From the NCBI RefSeq assembly GCF_023073355.1, contig NZ_JADPJI010000005.1, positions 1,860,001-1,924,000 on the forward strand: a DNA stretch of 64,000 nucleotides, read 5' to 3'. Positions within the stretch are counted from its first letter, which is position 1; every line of letters starts with the position of its first letter. Made by a program: the position numbers and the translations under genes. Shown here in pieces: positions 34,762 through 41,994 of this stretch. Origin of the DNA: Bradyrhizobium sp. 199. GTDB lineage: Bacteria; Pseudomonadota; Alphaproteobacteria; Rhizobiales; Xanthobacteraceae. Under the pieces are notes generated by a model. It was not told the DNA's origin and searched no databases. It saw only the letters and a list, made by a program, of their open reading frames with translations.

Positions 34762-34998
34762 ATGTCCATTCGCTGCACCGTCGAAAGCGCATTCTTCATC
34801 GCCTGGAGCTGCCTGGAGCAGAGCGGCGAGCTCGGCCCGCCGGACGAGAGCGCCAACGTCATTCTCGACGCGATCGAAGCCCAGCTCAGGACGGGCGAAC
34901 GCCGGCAGCTGATGCTCGCCAACAGGGCGATCGACGCCTACCGCGCGCATGCGGCGCAACTCCGATCCTCCGAAGACCGTGAAGCCCGCTTCGGGTGA
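34762..34998 (+). CDS. Small conserved-looking protein (78 aa), hypothetical
   Basis: Frame MSIRCTVESAFFIAWSCLEQ then SGELGPPDESANVILDAIEA and GERRQLMLANRAIDAYRAHA: a soluble, helical protein without signal peptide. An upstream TTG would add 16 residues of low plausibility. I recall a family of short Bradyrhizobium proteins with an 'AFF.AW..LE..GEL...D.....LLD.IE...R.GERR.L.L.N.AI..Y' pattern, always annotated as hypothetical. It stands alone 76 bases after the dehydrogenase. No function proposed. Confidence 0.6.
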   Translation: MSIRCTVESAFFIAWSCLEQSGELGPPDESANVILDAIEAQLRTGERRQLMLANRAIDAYRAHAAQLRSSEDREARFG

Positions 34999-35335
34999 TC
35001 ATCACCACCACCTTAGGACCCGCCGGCCCGGCGGCATTCGGGCAGATCACGGCCGGCGGTCCGTCGGGCAAAGCCACGGGGCATGGCGCTGCACCAGTAC
35101 GGTACGCCAATCCGCGAGCCGCTATGTTCACTCCTGAACAGACTTCGCGAAGATTGACGCTGCCGGGCCGCGCGCATGCAGCCTCGCTGCTCTGCCTTCC
35201 AGATTTCCGCAAAGGCGGCGCGAGAACTTTTAGGCCCCCGGCGCCGCCTTGTGTACACTTTGGAACCGTTGGTTCCGCCACGGAAACGTAGGGTTCTGGC
35301 CGGCGCCGATTCCCGGCCAGCCAAGAGAAAAAACC

Positions 35336-36055
35336 GTGACCGGTCGGCCCCAGAACGATCTGCTCCGGCAGCTCGCCCCCCGAGATTTCGAACGTCTTGC
35401 ACCTCATCTCCAGCTGGTCGAACTCGAGGCGAACCACATCCTGCATCACCCGGGCGATGCCGTAGGGGCGGTTCATTTCCCCTGCGGCCCCACGTTCGTG
35501 TCGTTCGCCGTACCGGTCGAGGATGATCGCGAGGTCGAGAGCCTGCTGGTCGGACGCGAGGGCGCTGTGGGCATTACCGCCGGCCGCACCCCTTGGCTCG
35601 CCTACTCCCGCATCGTCGTAAAGCTCGGCGGCACGCTCGTCCGGCTGCCGCTGCGCGCGCTCGAGCAGGCGCAGCAGCGGTCGGCCGCCTTGCAAGAGAT
35701 GTTTTCGCGCTATGCCGACTGCCAGTTCGCGCAGTTGTTGCAGAACGCCGCCTGCAACGCCGCCCATTCGATCGAACAGCGCGCCGCCAAGTGGATCATC
35801 TCCACGCAGCAACATATCGGCCAAGCCGAGATTCCCCTCACTCACGAGCAACTCGCCGGCATCCTCGGCGTCTCTCGCAGCTATGCCAGCCGCGTCATCC
35901 AGATGTTCAAGGCAAGGGGCATCCTCGCCACCCGCCGCGGTGCCATCCTGATCCTCGACGCAGCCGCTCTGGACGCCAGGGCCTGCTGCTGCAACGATTG
36001 GGTGAAGAAGCATTTTGACGAAGTGCTCGGCAGGGCGACAGCCGCCGATGGCTAA
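35336..36055 (+). CDS. Crp/Fnr-family transcriptional regulator (first of three)
   Basis: A 239-residue regulator from the GTG at 35336 (VTGRPQNDLLRQLAPRDFER). The N-terminal cyclic-nucleotide-binding-like domain (HHPGDAVGAVHFPCGPTFVS) is followed by a C-terminal HTH (ITLTHEQLAGILGVSRSYAS-type, recognition helix SRSYASRVIQMFK). Unlike FNR or FixK it lacks N-terminal cluster cysteines, but the extreme C-terminus has three adjacent cysteines (DARACCCNDWVKKHF). Phosphate-cassette residues for cAMP are not evident, so the signal is unknown. An inverted repeat GGAACC-GTT-GGTTCC lies about 60 bases upstream. Confidence 0.85.
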   Translation: MTGRPQNDLLRQLAPRDFERLAPHLQLVELEANHILHHPGDAVGAVHFPCGPTFVSFAVPVEDDREVESLLVGREGAVGITAGRTPWLAYSRIVVKLGGTLVRLPLRALEQAQQRSAALQEMFSRYADCQFAQLLQNAACNAAHSIEQRAAKWIISTQQHIGQAEIPLTHEQLAGILGVSRSYASRVIQMFKARGILATRRGAILILDAAALDARACCCNDWVKKHFDEVLGRATAADG

Positions 36056-36106
36056 AGGGCGATGCGATTAGGATGAACCGCCATCGCGCTTCAGGTTGTT
36101 ATTTTA

Positions 36107-36151
36107 GCACGATCTTTTCGGAAAACCGCTGCGCACTTTTCCGGATCATGC
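36107..36151. repeat. 45-bp palindromic interspersed repeat, copy 1
   Basis: A 45-base palindrome-like unit whose ends are GCACGATC and GATCATGC and whose centre is GGAAAACCGCTGCGCACTTT. A nearly identical copy on the opposite strand is at 50939-50983. It lies in the 113-base gap between two convergent Crp/Fnr genes. I recognise the sequence type from Bradyrhizobium spacers (memory, not searched). Confidence 0.7.
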
Positions 36152-36168
36152 TTTAGCACGCGGCGATC

Positions 36169-36906
36169 TCACGCACGCGGCGGCGACTGACGTTTCTGGT
36201 GCAGATAGGTCGGGCTGAAATCGCCGAGCCGCTGCAAGGCGCGCCATTTCAGCACGATCAGCTCGCCCTCGCGCAGATCCATGGTTCCGCTGCGCCTGAG
36301 CTCGGCCACTGTCCGGTTCACGGTCGCGATCGCCATGCCCAGCGTCTCGCCGAGTTGCACCAGGCTGATCGGCATGCGGCAGCGATTGCCATGGACGAGC
36401 TGCGCGGAGCGGGCGCGGTAGAACAGCTCGCAGAACAGATGCGCCATGCGCGCCTGCATCGGCCGGGCGCTGTTGTTGGTGATCGCCTCGCGAAAGATCG
36501 CGGCATCGAGCAGCGTCTCGCGCCAGACCGCCAGGCCAAAGCTTGGCCGCCGCCGGAACATCATGAGCAATTCGCGATGCGGGATGAAGGCGACTGAGGC
36601 CGGCCCCAGTGCGCTCAATCCATGGTCCATCTGGTCGATGAACAGGCCCTGCGCGTCCGGAAGGTCGCCGGAAAGATGGAACGCGAGATATTGTCGCCGG
36701 CCGCCGCCGAGCAGATGATAGCGTGCGACCATGCCCGAGACGACCAGCGCCGAATGTTCGGGTTCGTCGCCCTGACGGATGAAATCCTCGTTGGGCTCGA
36801 AATCGCGCAGTGTGAAGGTGAGCGCCCGGATATCGGCAAGATCCTCATCGGCCAGCGCGGTGTGCTCGCACAGGTTCCGTATCAACACATCGTGGGCTTT
36901 TTCCAT
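36169..36906 (-). CDS. Crp/Fnr-family transcriptional regulator (second of three)
   Basis: Start at MEKAHDVLIRNLCEHTALAD (36906) gives 245 residues; an ATG at 36954 would add 16. The sensory beta-roll is seen in EPNEDFIRQGDEPEHSALVV and RYHLLGGGRRQYLAFHLSGD, the dimer helix in FREAITNNSARPMQARMAHL, and the HTH in ISLVQLGETLGMAIATVNRT. This is the FixK-like/CRP layout without FNR cysteines. A TATCA-N2-TGATA dyad (36933-36944) lies 27 bases before the chosen start. It is closely similar in layout to the third regulator, which is divergently oriented 366 bases away. Confidence 0.82.
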   Translation of the reverse strand: MEKAHDVLIRNLCEHTALADEDLADIRALTFTLRDFEPNEDFIRQGDEPEHSALVVSGMVARYHLLGGGRRQYLAFHLSGDLPDAQGLFIDQMDHGLSALGPASVAFIPHRELLMMFRRRPSFGLAVWRETLLDAAIFREAITNNSARPMQARMAHLFCELFYRARSAQLVHGNRCRMPISLVQLGETLGMAIATVNRTVAELRRSGTMDLREGELIVLKWRALQRLGDFSPTYLHQKRQSPPRA

Positions 36907-37065
36907 GCGGCCACCAAAAATGCCACCGGTTCTATCAAATGATACGACCGGCATGGGTTCAGGGGACTAGAACGCAAGTCGGAAGCACAGGTTGCTAACC
37001 GGTTTGCGCCCGGGGTCGCATCCGCCCGTCACCCTCGATTGCGAGCCGAGCCGAGCCGTTCCTTC

Positions 37066-37254
37066 ATGAGCCCTACGACGATCCTGAGGCGCATCCGCAG
37101 CCTGTTCACGTCCGATAGGAGCGAGCACCTCGACAGCACCAGCGATGGCGTCGCTACGGGCATGTCGAAGGAGCCGGTCAGGCCGATGTCCGATCAGGAA
37201 CTCGCCCGCACCATCCGCGCGTTCCGCTCGGCGTCGGTGCCGCGCGACCGTTGA
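37066..37254 (+). CDS. Small basic protein (62 aa), hypothetical
   Basis: Frame MSPTTILRRIRSLFTSDRSE to EPVRPMSDQELARTIRAFRS and a short end. No membrane segment or signal peptide; rich in Arg and Ser. The stop overlaps a TTG that is in frame with the next Crp/Fnr gene (TTGA), which suggests translational coupling. No recognised family; coding status rests on that overlap and reasonable composition. Confidence 0.4.
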   Translation: MSPTTILRRIRSLFTSDRSEHLDSTSDGVATGMSKEPVRPMSDQELARTIRAFRSASVPRDR

Positions 37255-37271
37255 AGCACCACGGCGGGCTC

Positions 37272-37973
37272 ATGCCACATCCGAAGTTCATCGCGCGTCT
37301 GCAGGCGATCGAAGGCCTGTCCGAGGACGAGCGCCGGCAGATCGCCGCCCTGCCCTCCGCGCTGCGCCAGGTCGCCGACGGCGAGATCGTGCTGCCCCAG
37401 GGGGAGGCCTCCTCGCGCTGCGTGTTCGTCGTGAGCGGCTTCCTGTACCAGGCCCGCATCGTCGGCGACCGTAGCCAGATCCTTGCGTTCCACGTTCCCG
37501 GCGACATGCCCTGCCTGCACACGCTGCTCGTCCCGCCGATGGATGCGGACCTCGTCAGCCTCGGACCGACCATCGTCGGCACAGTCGCGCACAGCCAGCT
37601 CAAGCAGCTTCTCGGCAGCTCGATCCATTTGACTCGCGCGTTCTGGCGCGAGACCCTGATCGATGCGGCGATTTCGCGGCAATGGATCGCCCGCCTCGGC
37701 GCGCAGGCGGCCTTGCCCAAGGTCGCGCACCTCATCTGCGAGCTCGCCGCAAGGCTGGAGGTCGTCGGCCTTCTCAAGGACGGCTGCTTCCAGATGCCGA
37801 TGACGCAGCGGCACGTTGCCGACGCCTGCGGACTGTCGATCGTCCATGTCAATCGCACCATTCAGGAACTGAGGCATCGCGGATTGATCGCTTGGGAGGG
37901 CAGCGAGATCGATCTGCTGCAGCCCGAAGAGCTGCGCAAACTTGCGGATTTCACGCCGGACTATCTGCCCTGA
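37272..37973 (+). CDS. Crp/Fnr-family transcriptional regulator (third of three)
   Basis: A 233-residue regulator from the ATG at 37272 (a TTG at 37251 is a possible alternative). The beta-roll (VADGEIVLPQGEASSRCVFV, RSQILAFHVPGDMPCLHTLL) is like the second regulator's, including a PGDMPCLHTL variant of the 'GD..G' turn. The HTH reads MTQRHVADACGLSIVHVNRT, and the C-terminus ends ELRKLADFTPDYLP. There are no FNR-type cysteines. Related proteins are common in Bradyrhizobium; ligand and targets unknown. Confidence 0.83.
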   Translation: MPHPKFIARLQAIEGLSEDERRQIAALPSALRQVADGEIVLPQGEASSRCVFVVSGFLYQARIVGDRSQILAFHVPGDMPCLHTLLVPPMDADLVSLGPTIVGTVAHSQLKQLLGSSIHLTRAFWRETLIDAAISRQWIARLGAQAALPKVAHLICELAARLEVVGLLKDGCFQMPMTQRHVADACGLSIVHVNRTIQELRHRGLIAWEGSEIDLLQPEELRKLADFTPDYLP

Positions 37974-38012
37974 GCTGGACGGAGCAATGCGAGCTCACGG
38001 AGCGCCCGTCGG

Positions 38013-38237
38013 TTACTTCTTCTTGTCGCCTGCCCTGCGTTGTCCGGACACGCCTTTGCTTTCGGGCTGGTTTGCCCGATTGGCATTCATGCCTGTGGTG
38101 TCCATCGTCCCTCGCTCCGTGGCACCGTTGGTGTTTTCCGGCCTGTCCATGCCGGTCTGCGGAGCCGGCCCCGTATTCTGAGCAATCACGGGACCGGACA
38201 TGGCTGCAAATGCGGCCGCGGCAATCAGCGCTTTCAT
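38013..38237 (-). CDS. Small exported protein (74 aa), hypothetical
   Basis: Starts MKALIAAAAFAAMSGPVIAQ, a clean signal peptide with cleavage after AQ, preceded by GGGAGA. The mature part of about 54 residues is polar and low-complexity (NTGPAPQTGMDRPENTNGAT, ending RRAGDKKK). Upstream at 38262-38286 is GGAAC-N16-CGTC on the same strand, close to the EcfG stress-sigma consensus. Similar small, Asn/Thr-rich exported proteins are frequent in Bradyrhizobium. Function unknown. Confidence 0.65.
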   Translation of the reverse strand: MKALIAAAAFAAMSGPVIAQNTGPAPQTGMDRPENTNGATERGTMDTTGMNANRANQPESKGVSGQRRAGDKKK

Positions 38238-38261
38238 GGGTATCTCCCTCGTCTGATCAAA

Positions 38262-38286
38262 GACGTGCCCACAGGCGAGTTGTTCC
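38262..38286 (-). promoter_or_regulatory. Candidate EcfG (general stress sigma) promoter
   Basis: On the minus strand GGAAC, 16 bases, CGTC, about 25 bases before the 38237 start codon. Alphaproteobacterial EcfG promoters follow GGAAC-N16/17-CGTT; one base of the -10 differs. Confidence 0.35.
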
Positions 38287-38326
38287 CCATGTTCCGATCT
38301 CGCGCGGGACTGCAGCGAAGCATCCC

Positions 38327-38941
38327 TCACGACCGCGACGGGAGTGTGCGCCATGACTTGAGCAGCGGGCCGCCGGGTCCAGCGACGGGATCCGTCTTCG
38401 GCTTGCGGACCTTGGCGATGCGCTTGACGGCGTCGGGACGCTCTCGCGTGTCGGTGCACTCGTCGTAGGTCCCGTCCTGGGGGTACGCGCCGACGACCAG
38501 AAAGTCCCGGCTGGACTCGATGAGGCGGTGTCCCGTGCCTGCGGGAAGGACCAGAACATCGCCGGCCTTCACACTCAGGATCCGCCCCTTGATCCCGCCG
38601 CACTCGAGCCTGGCCGCGCCGCGCGCCACGCCCATCACTTCGTGAATCTGCGAATGATAGTGAACGAAGTCGTACACGGTGTCGCGCCACGACCTGCCCC
38701 AGCCATTCGTGTCGAACAGCGTGTCCATGATGACGTCAGGGGGAAAACGCCGGTTCTTCAGGTTCACCGCGCCGCGATAGAGCAGCACCGGAAATTTCGG
38801 GTTGTTCGGAACGATGCCGTCGTCGCGAAAATGCAGTTCTGTCGTTTTACGCGCCCGCACGAGCGCACGCAAAGTCGCCGCATCGGGGTGGTGCTCCACC
38901 AGCTTCTTGGCGAAATTCTTGACCTGATCCTTGATCGGCAT
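38327..38941 (-). CDS. Cupin-fold protein (YjlB-like)
   Basis: A 204-residue protein with a single cupin barrel: HYHSQIHEVMGVARGAARLE carries the metal-ligand His-x-His and Glu pattern (HYHSQIHE), and SVKAGDVLVLPAGTGHRLIE is the second cupin motif ending in His. The N-terminal LHFRDDGIVPNNPKFPVLLY matches YjlB-type cupins. Such proteins bind a divalent metal and often act as small oxygenases, isomerases or sensors; no substrate is known here. It is the upstream neighbour of the small exported protein on the same strand. Confidence 0.8.
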   Translation of the reverse strand: MPIKDQVKNFAKKLVEHHPDAATLRALVRARKTTELHFRDDGIVPNNPKFPVLLYRGAVNLKNRRFPPDVIMDTLFDTNGWGRSWRDTVYDFVHYHSQIHEVMGVARGAARLECGGIKGRILSVKAGDVLVLPAGTGHRLIESSRDFLVVGAYPQDGTYDECTDTRERPDAVKRIAKVRKPKTDPVAGPGGPLLKSWRTLPSRS

Positions 38942-39102
38942 GGCGTCTCCTCAGCCGCGAGTCAACGACGGCAGAGGCGAGAAGTTTCCAGAGCCGAAAG
39001 CATCTTGGCGACGGTCTCCGCGCCATGGCAAAACCGCAAGATCGGTGGAGCATGTGATGCCTCCATGCGCTTTAGCTGGTGCTGCCACGGAGAACGAAAA
39101 CG

Positions 39103-39984
39103 ATGACGGCGGCGCTTCAAAACTACCATGCCCGGATGCAGCGGGTGCTGGATCACATCGACCGGCATCTGGACGACGATCTGGACCTGGACAGGCTGAG
39201 CAGTGTTGCCGCCTTCTCGAAGTTTCATTTCCACCGGCAGTTTGCGGCGGCCTTCGGGCTGTCGGTGCATCGCTATATCCAGCTGGCCCGTATGAAGCGC
39301 GCTTCCTACCGGCTGGCTTACGTCGAGGCTCAAAGCATCACGGAGATCGCGATGGATGCCGGCTACGATGCACCGGGCGCCTTCGCCCGCGCCTTTCGGC
39401 AACGGTTCGGGCAATCGCCGTCGTCATTCCGGAAATCTCCCGACTGGGAGCCGTGGCTTGCGGCCTTCGGGCCTCTCGACAACGCAAGGAGCAAGCTCAT
39501 GCAGAAGACCTTTACCAGCGCCGACGTAACGATACGCGATGTCCCCACGAAGGTGGTGGCGATCATGGAGCATCGGGGCGACCCGGCGACGCTTCCCGCC
39601 ACCATCCAGCGGTTCATCGCCTGGCGCAAAGCCGCCGGCCTGCACCCCAGGACAAGTCCGACCTTCAACGTCTGGCGTTCCGAGCGGCGGCCTGCCTCGC
39701 CCGCCGATTATAGCGTGGACCTCTGTGTCGGAACCGAGCAACCGATCGAGCCGAACGGCGAAGCGATCAAAGCCGGCGAGATTCCGGGCGGACGCTGCGC
39801 AGTGCTGCGCGTCGTCGGCAACACCGACAATCTGGAGCCCGCCGCGCGCTACCTCTATCGCGACTGGCTTCCGGCCAGCGGCGAGGAAGCACGCGACTTC
39901 CCGATCTACTGCCAGCGGCTAAGCTTCTTCCCGGAAGTGCCGGAGCATGAGACAGTCGCGGAGCTGTTCTTGCCGCTGAAATAG
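39103..39984 (+). CDS. AraC-family regulator with C-terminal GyrI-like effector domain
   Basis: Start MTAALQNYHARMQRVLDHID with GGAG upstream (an in-frame GTG 24 bases earlier is less likely); 293 residues. Two HTH motifs of the AraC DNA-binding domain are at the N-terminus: LDLDRLSSVAAFSKFHFHRQ and ITEIAMDAGYDAPGAFARAF. From about residue 135 a GyrI/Rob-like small-molecule domain follows (ADVTIRDVPTKVVAIMEHRG, PSGRCA-type GEIPGGRCAVLRVVG, DFPIYCQRLSFFPEV). This order is that of SoxS/Rob-like multidrug sensors. It stands alone. Confidence 0.88.
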   Translation: MTAALQNYHARMQRVLDHIDRHLDDDLDLDRLSSVAAFSKFHFHRQFAAAFGLSVHRYIQLARMKRASYRLAYVEAQSITEIAMDAGYDAPGAFARAFRQRFGQSPSSFRKSPDWEPWLAAFGPLDNARSKLMQKTFTSADVTIRDVPTKVVAIMEHRGDPATLPATIQRFIAWRKAAGLHPRTSPTFNVWRSERRPASPADYSVDLCVGTEQPIEPNGEAIKAGEIPGGRCAVLRVVGNTDNLEPAARYLYRDWLPASGEEARDFPIYCQRLSFFPEVPEHETVAELFLPLK

Positions 39985-40093
39985 CGGCCTCGGGCGGCGG
40001 CTTGTCCGTTCCGCTCAAGTGAACGGACAGGCCGCAGGATCGATCGATGGAGCAAAGCGATGCCCCTCGGTCACGCCGCATGGAAAGAGCGCG

Positions 40094-40579
40094 TCAAGCC
40101 CTGCCAGCAATCAGTTCGGCAAACCTCCGCAGGTAGAGCGGCCAGCCCTGATCACTATCAACGCCACTCCGTACGCCTTCCCACCCTTCGCCGTGCCGTT
40201 CGAGGTGACGGTGTTCCAGCTCCAAACGGGTCCGGCTTGGCGTCTCCGCGATGAACCGCACCTCCCATTCACTGGTGTTCGCAGGATCAGTCTCGATTTG
40301 CCAGCGCGGGCTGATATCCCAGCTCAGAAGGACTCGATTTGGTGGTTCGAACGCCAACACACGCGCCCAACGGCATTCGCTGCCGTCGATACCCCGATCA
40401 TAAACGCTTCCGCCCACCCGCGGCTCGAACACAGTCTCTGCGATGGCGACGCTGAGCAGATTGTGCTCGCGCGGCTTGAAGCTGCCGAAGTCTTCAGTGA
40501 AGACTTTGAACGCGCGCTCGATCGGCGCCTCGACAACGATAGACTGTTTTACAGGCGCAGCCGATACACGTGTGTTCAT
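40094..40579 (-). CDS. SRPBCC-domain protein (AHSA1-like)
   Basis: A 161-residue START/Bet v1-like domain of the AHSA1 type: VVEAPIERAFKVFTEDFGSF, then GGSVYDRGIDGSECRWARVL and a C-terminal helix (GWPLYLRRFAELIAGRA). These bind hydrophobic ligands in a cavity. The ATG at 40579 has a GGAGG ribosome-binding site and overlaps the ArsR stop by four bases (ATGA), so the pair is translationally coupled. ArsR-SRPBCC pairs are a common two-gene module; ligand and role are not known. Confidence 0.87.
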   Translation of the reverse strand: MNTRVSAAPVKQSIVVEAPIERAFKVFTEDFGSFKPREHNLLSVAIAETVFEPRVGGSVYDRGIDGSECRWARVLAFEPPNRVLLSWDISPRWQIETDPANTSEWEVRFIAETPSRTRLELEHRHLERHGEGWEGVRSGVDSDQGWPLYLRRFAELIAGRA

Positions 40580-40893
40580 TTCTTTTCCTCCGTTGGTTTT
40601 TCGACGGTTAATTTGTAAGCTGCCAGCGTATCGCTCCAGAACCGGTCGAGCCACGCACGCATCTGGCCGAGCCCTGTTGGATCGATGTGATAAACGTTGC
40701 TAGCTCCCTTCGGCTCAGCGCGAACCAGGCGAGATTCGCGAAGCACCTTGAGATGCTGTGAGACGGCCGACTGGGACACGGTGAGTTGCCGCGTGATTTC
40801 AGCAACCGTGCGTGGCCGTGCACCCACGAGTTCAAATATCCGCCTGCGGGTCGGATCGCCGAGAGCCGCCAGTTGCGCGCTGTCTTTAGCCAT
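40576..40893 (-). CDS. ArsR-family regulator
   Basis: A 105-residue winged-helix repressor: LAALGDPTRRRIFELVGAR, then VAEITRQLTVSQSAVSQHLK as recognition helix and RLVRAEPKGASNVYHIDP as the wing. The metal-binding ELCVCDL-type motif of ArsR/SmtB is absent, so this belongs to the non-metal group usually paired with SRPBCC or lipid-related genes. It is the first gene of a two-gene operon with the SRPBCC gene. A 13-bp palindrome overlaps its presumed promoter. Confidence 0.9.
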   Translation of the reverse strand: MAKDSAQLAALGDPTRRRIFELVGARPRTVAEITRQLTVSQSAVSQHLKVLRESRLVRAEPKGASNVYHIDPTGLGQMRAWLDRFWSDTLAAYKLTVEKPTEEKK

Positions 40894-40956
40894 AGCTACC
40901 CACCGCCCGATGCGAATCGAACCCGTTGGGTCTGCAGTCTGGCCGGCTGTTCGAGG

Positions 40957-40987
40957 TATAATAAGTCATAACTAATGATTAGTACAA
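40957..40987 (-). promoter_or_regulatory. ArsR-SRPBCC promoter with embedded dyad operator
   Basis: On the minus strand: TTGTAC, 18 bases, TATTAT, good -35/-10 elements about 65 bases before the ArsR start. Between them sits a perfect ACTAAT-G-ATTAGT palindrome (40971-40983), an arrangement expected for autorepression. Confidence 0.5.
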
Positions 40988-41039
40988 ACTGATTGTCGGG
41001 TCAATCATTGCTGACGGGAAAACGGCGGTCCCTGACGAG

Positions 41040-41820
41040 CGTCGGGGCAAAACACCCGGTCCAGCCCTCTCTACAAAGGATTCCCCTTTACCGAATTTCG
41101 GATTTGTGGGATACGACGCCCATCCCGGCCCTTGCCAAAGGGGCGCTTCGCGATCGCACGTGCGGGCCGAGCTTGCGGTGGACGCGGTAGCGCCGGCGCG
41201 GCACGCGTGATGACAGGGCGGGCAACCGTGAGTCCTCAGGCGACGCGGCACGACACGCGGTCACAGCGGTCCCGTTGATGTCTGGGGGCGAGCACACGCA
41301 AGCCTCCAGGTATGTAGGCGGGATCGTCCGCGGACGGAGAAGTCGTGTGGTCCTGACGCCCCGGGTCTGTGCGTCAAGGCTTGCGGTGATATGGCGGCCC
41401 GACCGGGCACGCACATCAGCCATCTCGCAAGGCGACGGGGGCAATAGTGCATCGCTCCCCGAGGAGAGCACGAAGGACACCGTTAAAACCAGCCGCGCAG
41501 GGAAGGCCGGGCGACCGGCATCACCTGTGATCGACTCCGTGTGCATTTCTGTCGCGCACGGATCTCGGGTGCCGCCGGCGCCCGGCGTTCCCTGCGCCCT
41601 TTGGCCTTCATCGGGCGCCGAACGACAGCAAGCCTCGGGCGAACGCGCCGCGAGATTGAAGAGGCGCATCTGCAGCCACACACTCAGTGTCCATCACCTG
41701 CGAAAGCGGGTGCTCCAGTATTCCAGAGGCCGCTGTGACTGAATCGACAGGCCGCAGCGGACTGGATTCGCCCCTTTCGCGCGGAATGACAGCGTCACTT
41801 AGAGAAGCAAGTTGCAATTA
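41040..41820. repeat. Long non-coding spacer with intergenic repeat sequence
   Basis: The 1.1-kb gap (40894-41994) between the ArsR gene and the caspase gene has no convincing gene; open frames on both strands have low-quality composition. From about 41390 to 41700, text such as GCATCGCTCCCCGAGGAGAG and CGCAGGGAAGGCCGGG matches a recurrent spacer sequence I know from Bradyrhizobium genomes. From 41689 to 41797, CCTGCGAAAGCGGGTGCTCC through TTTCGCGCGGAATGACAG looks like a second palindromic repeat family. Both identifications are from memory. Confidence 0.5.
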
Positions 41821-41994
41821 GGACGGGGGAAGCGCCTCAGATTCCTCTCGTGCCCCGGACGCAGCGCAGCAGCGTAAGAACGCTGCAGCGCGTCCTGGGA
41901 CACCAACGTGAGCTACGCCCCACTTCCTCCCTCGGCCGCTTTTCGCCCGCGCATCCAGCTGTTAGACTGGCCCCGTTTAATTTGAGGAATTTTG

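Noticed and set aside
41088..41817. Small proteins from frames in the 41.1-41.8 kb spacer
   Set aside because: Poor composition on both strands, no RBS, and text matching recurrent intergenic repeats.
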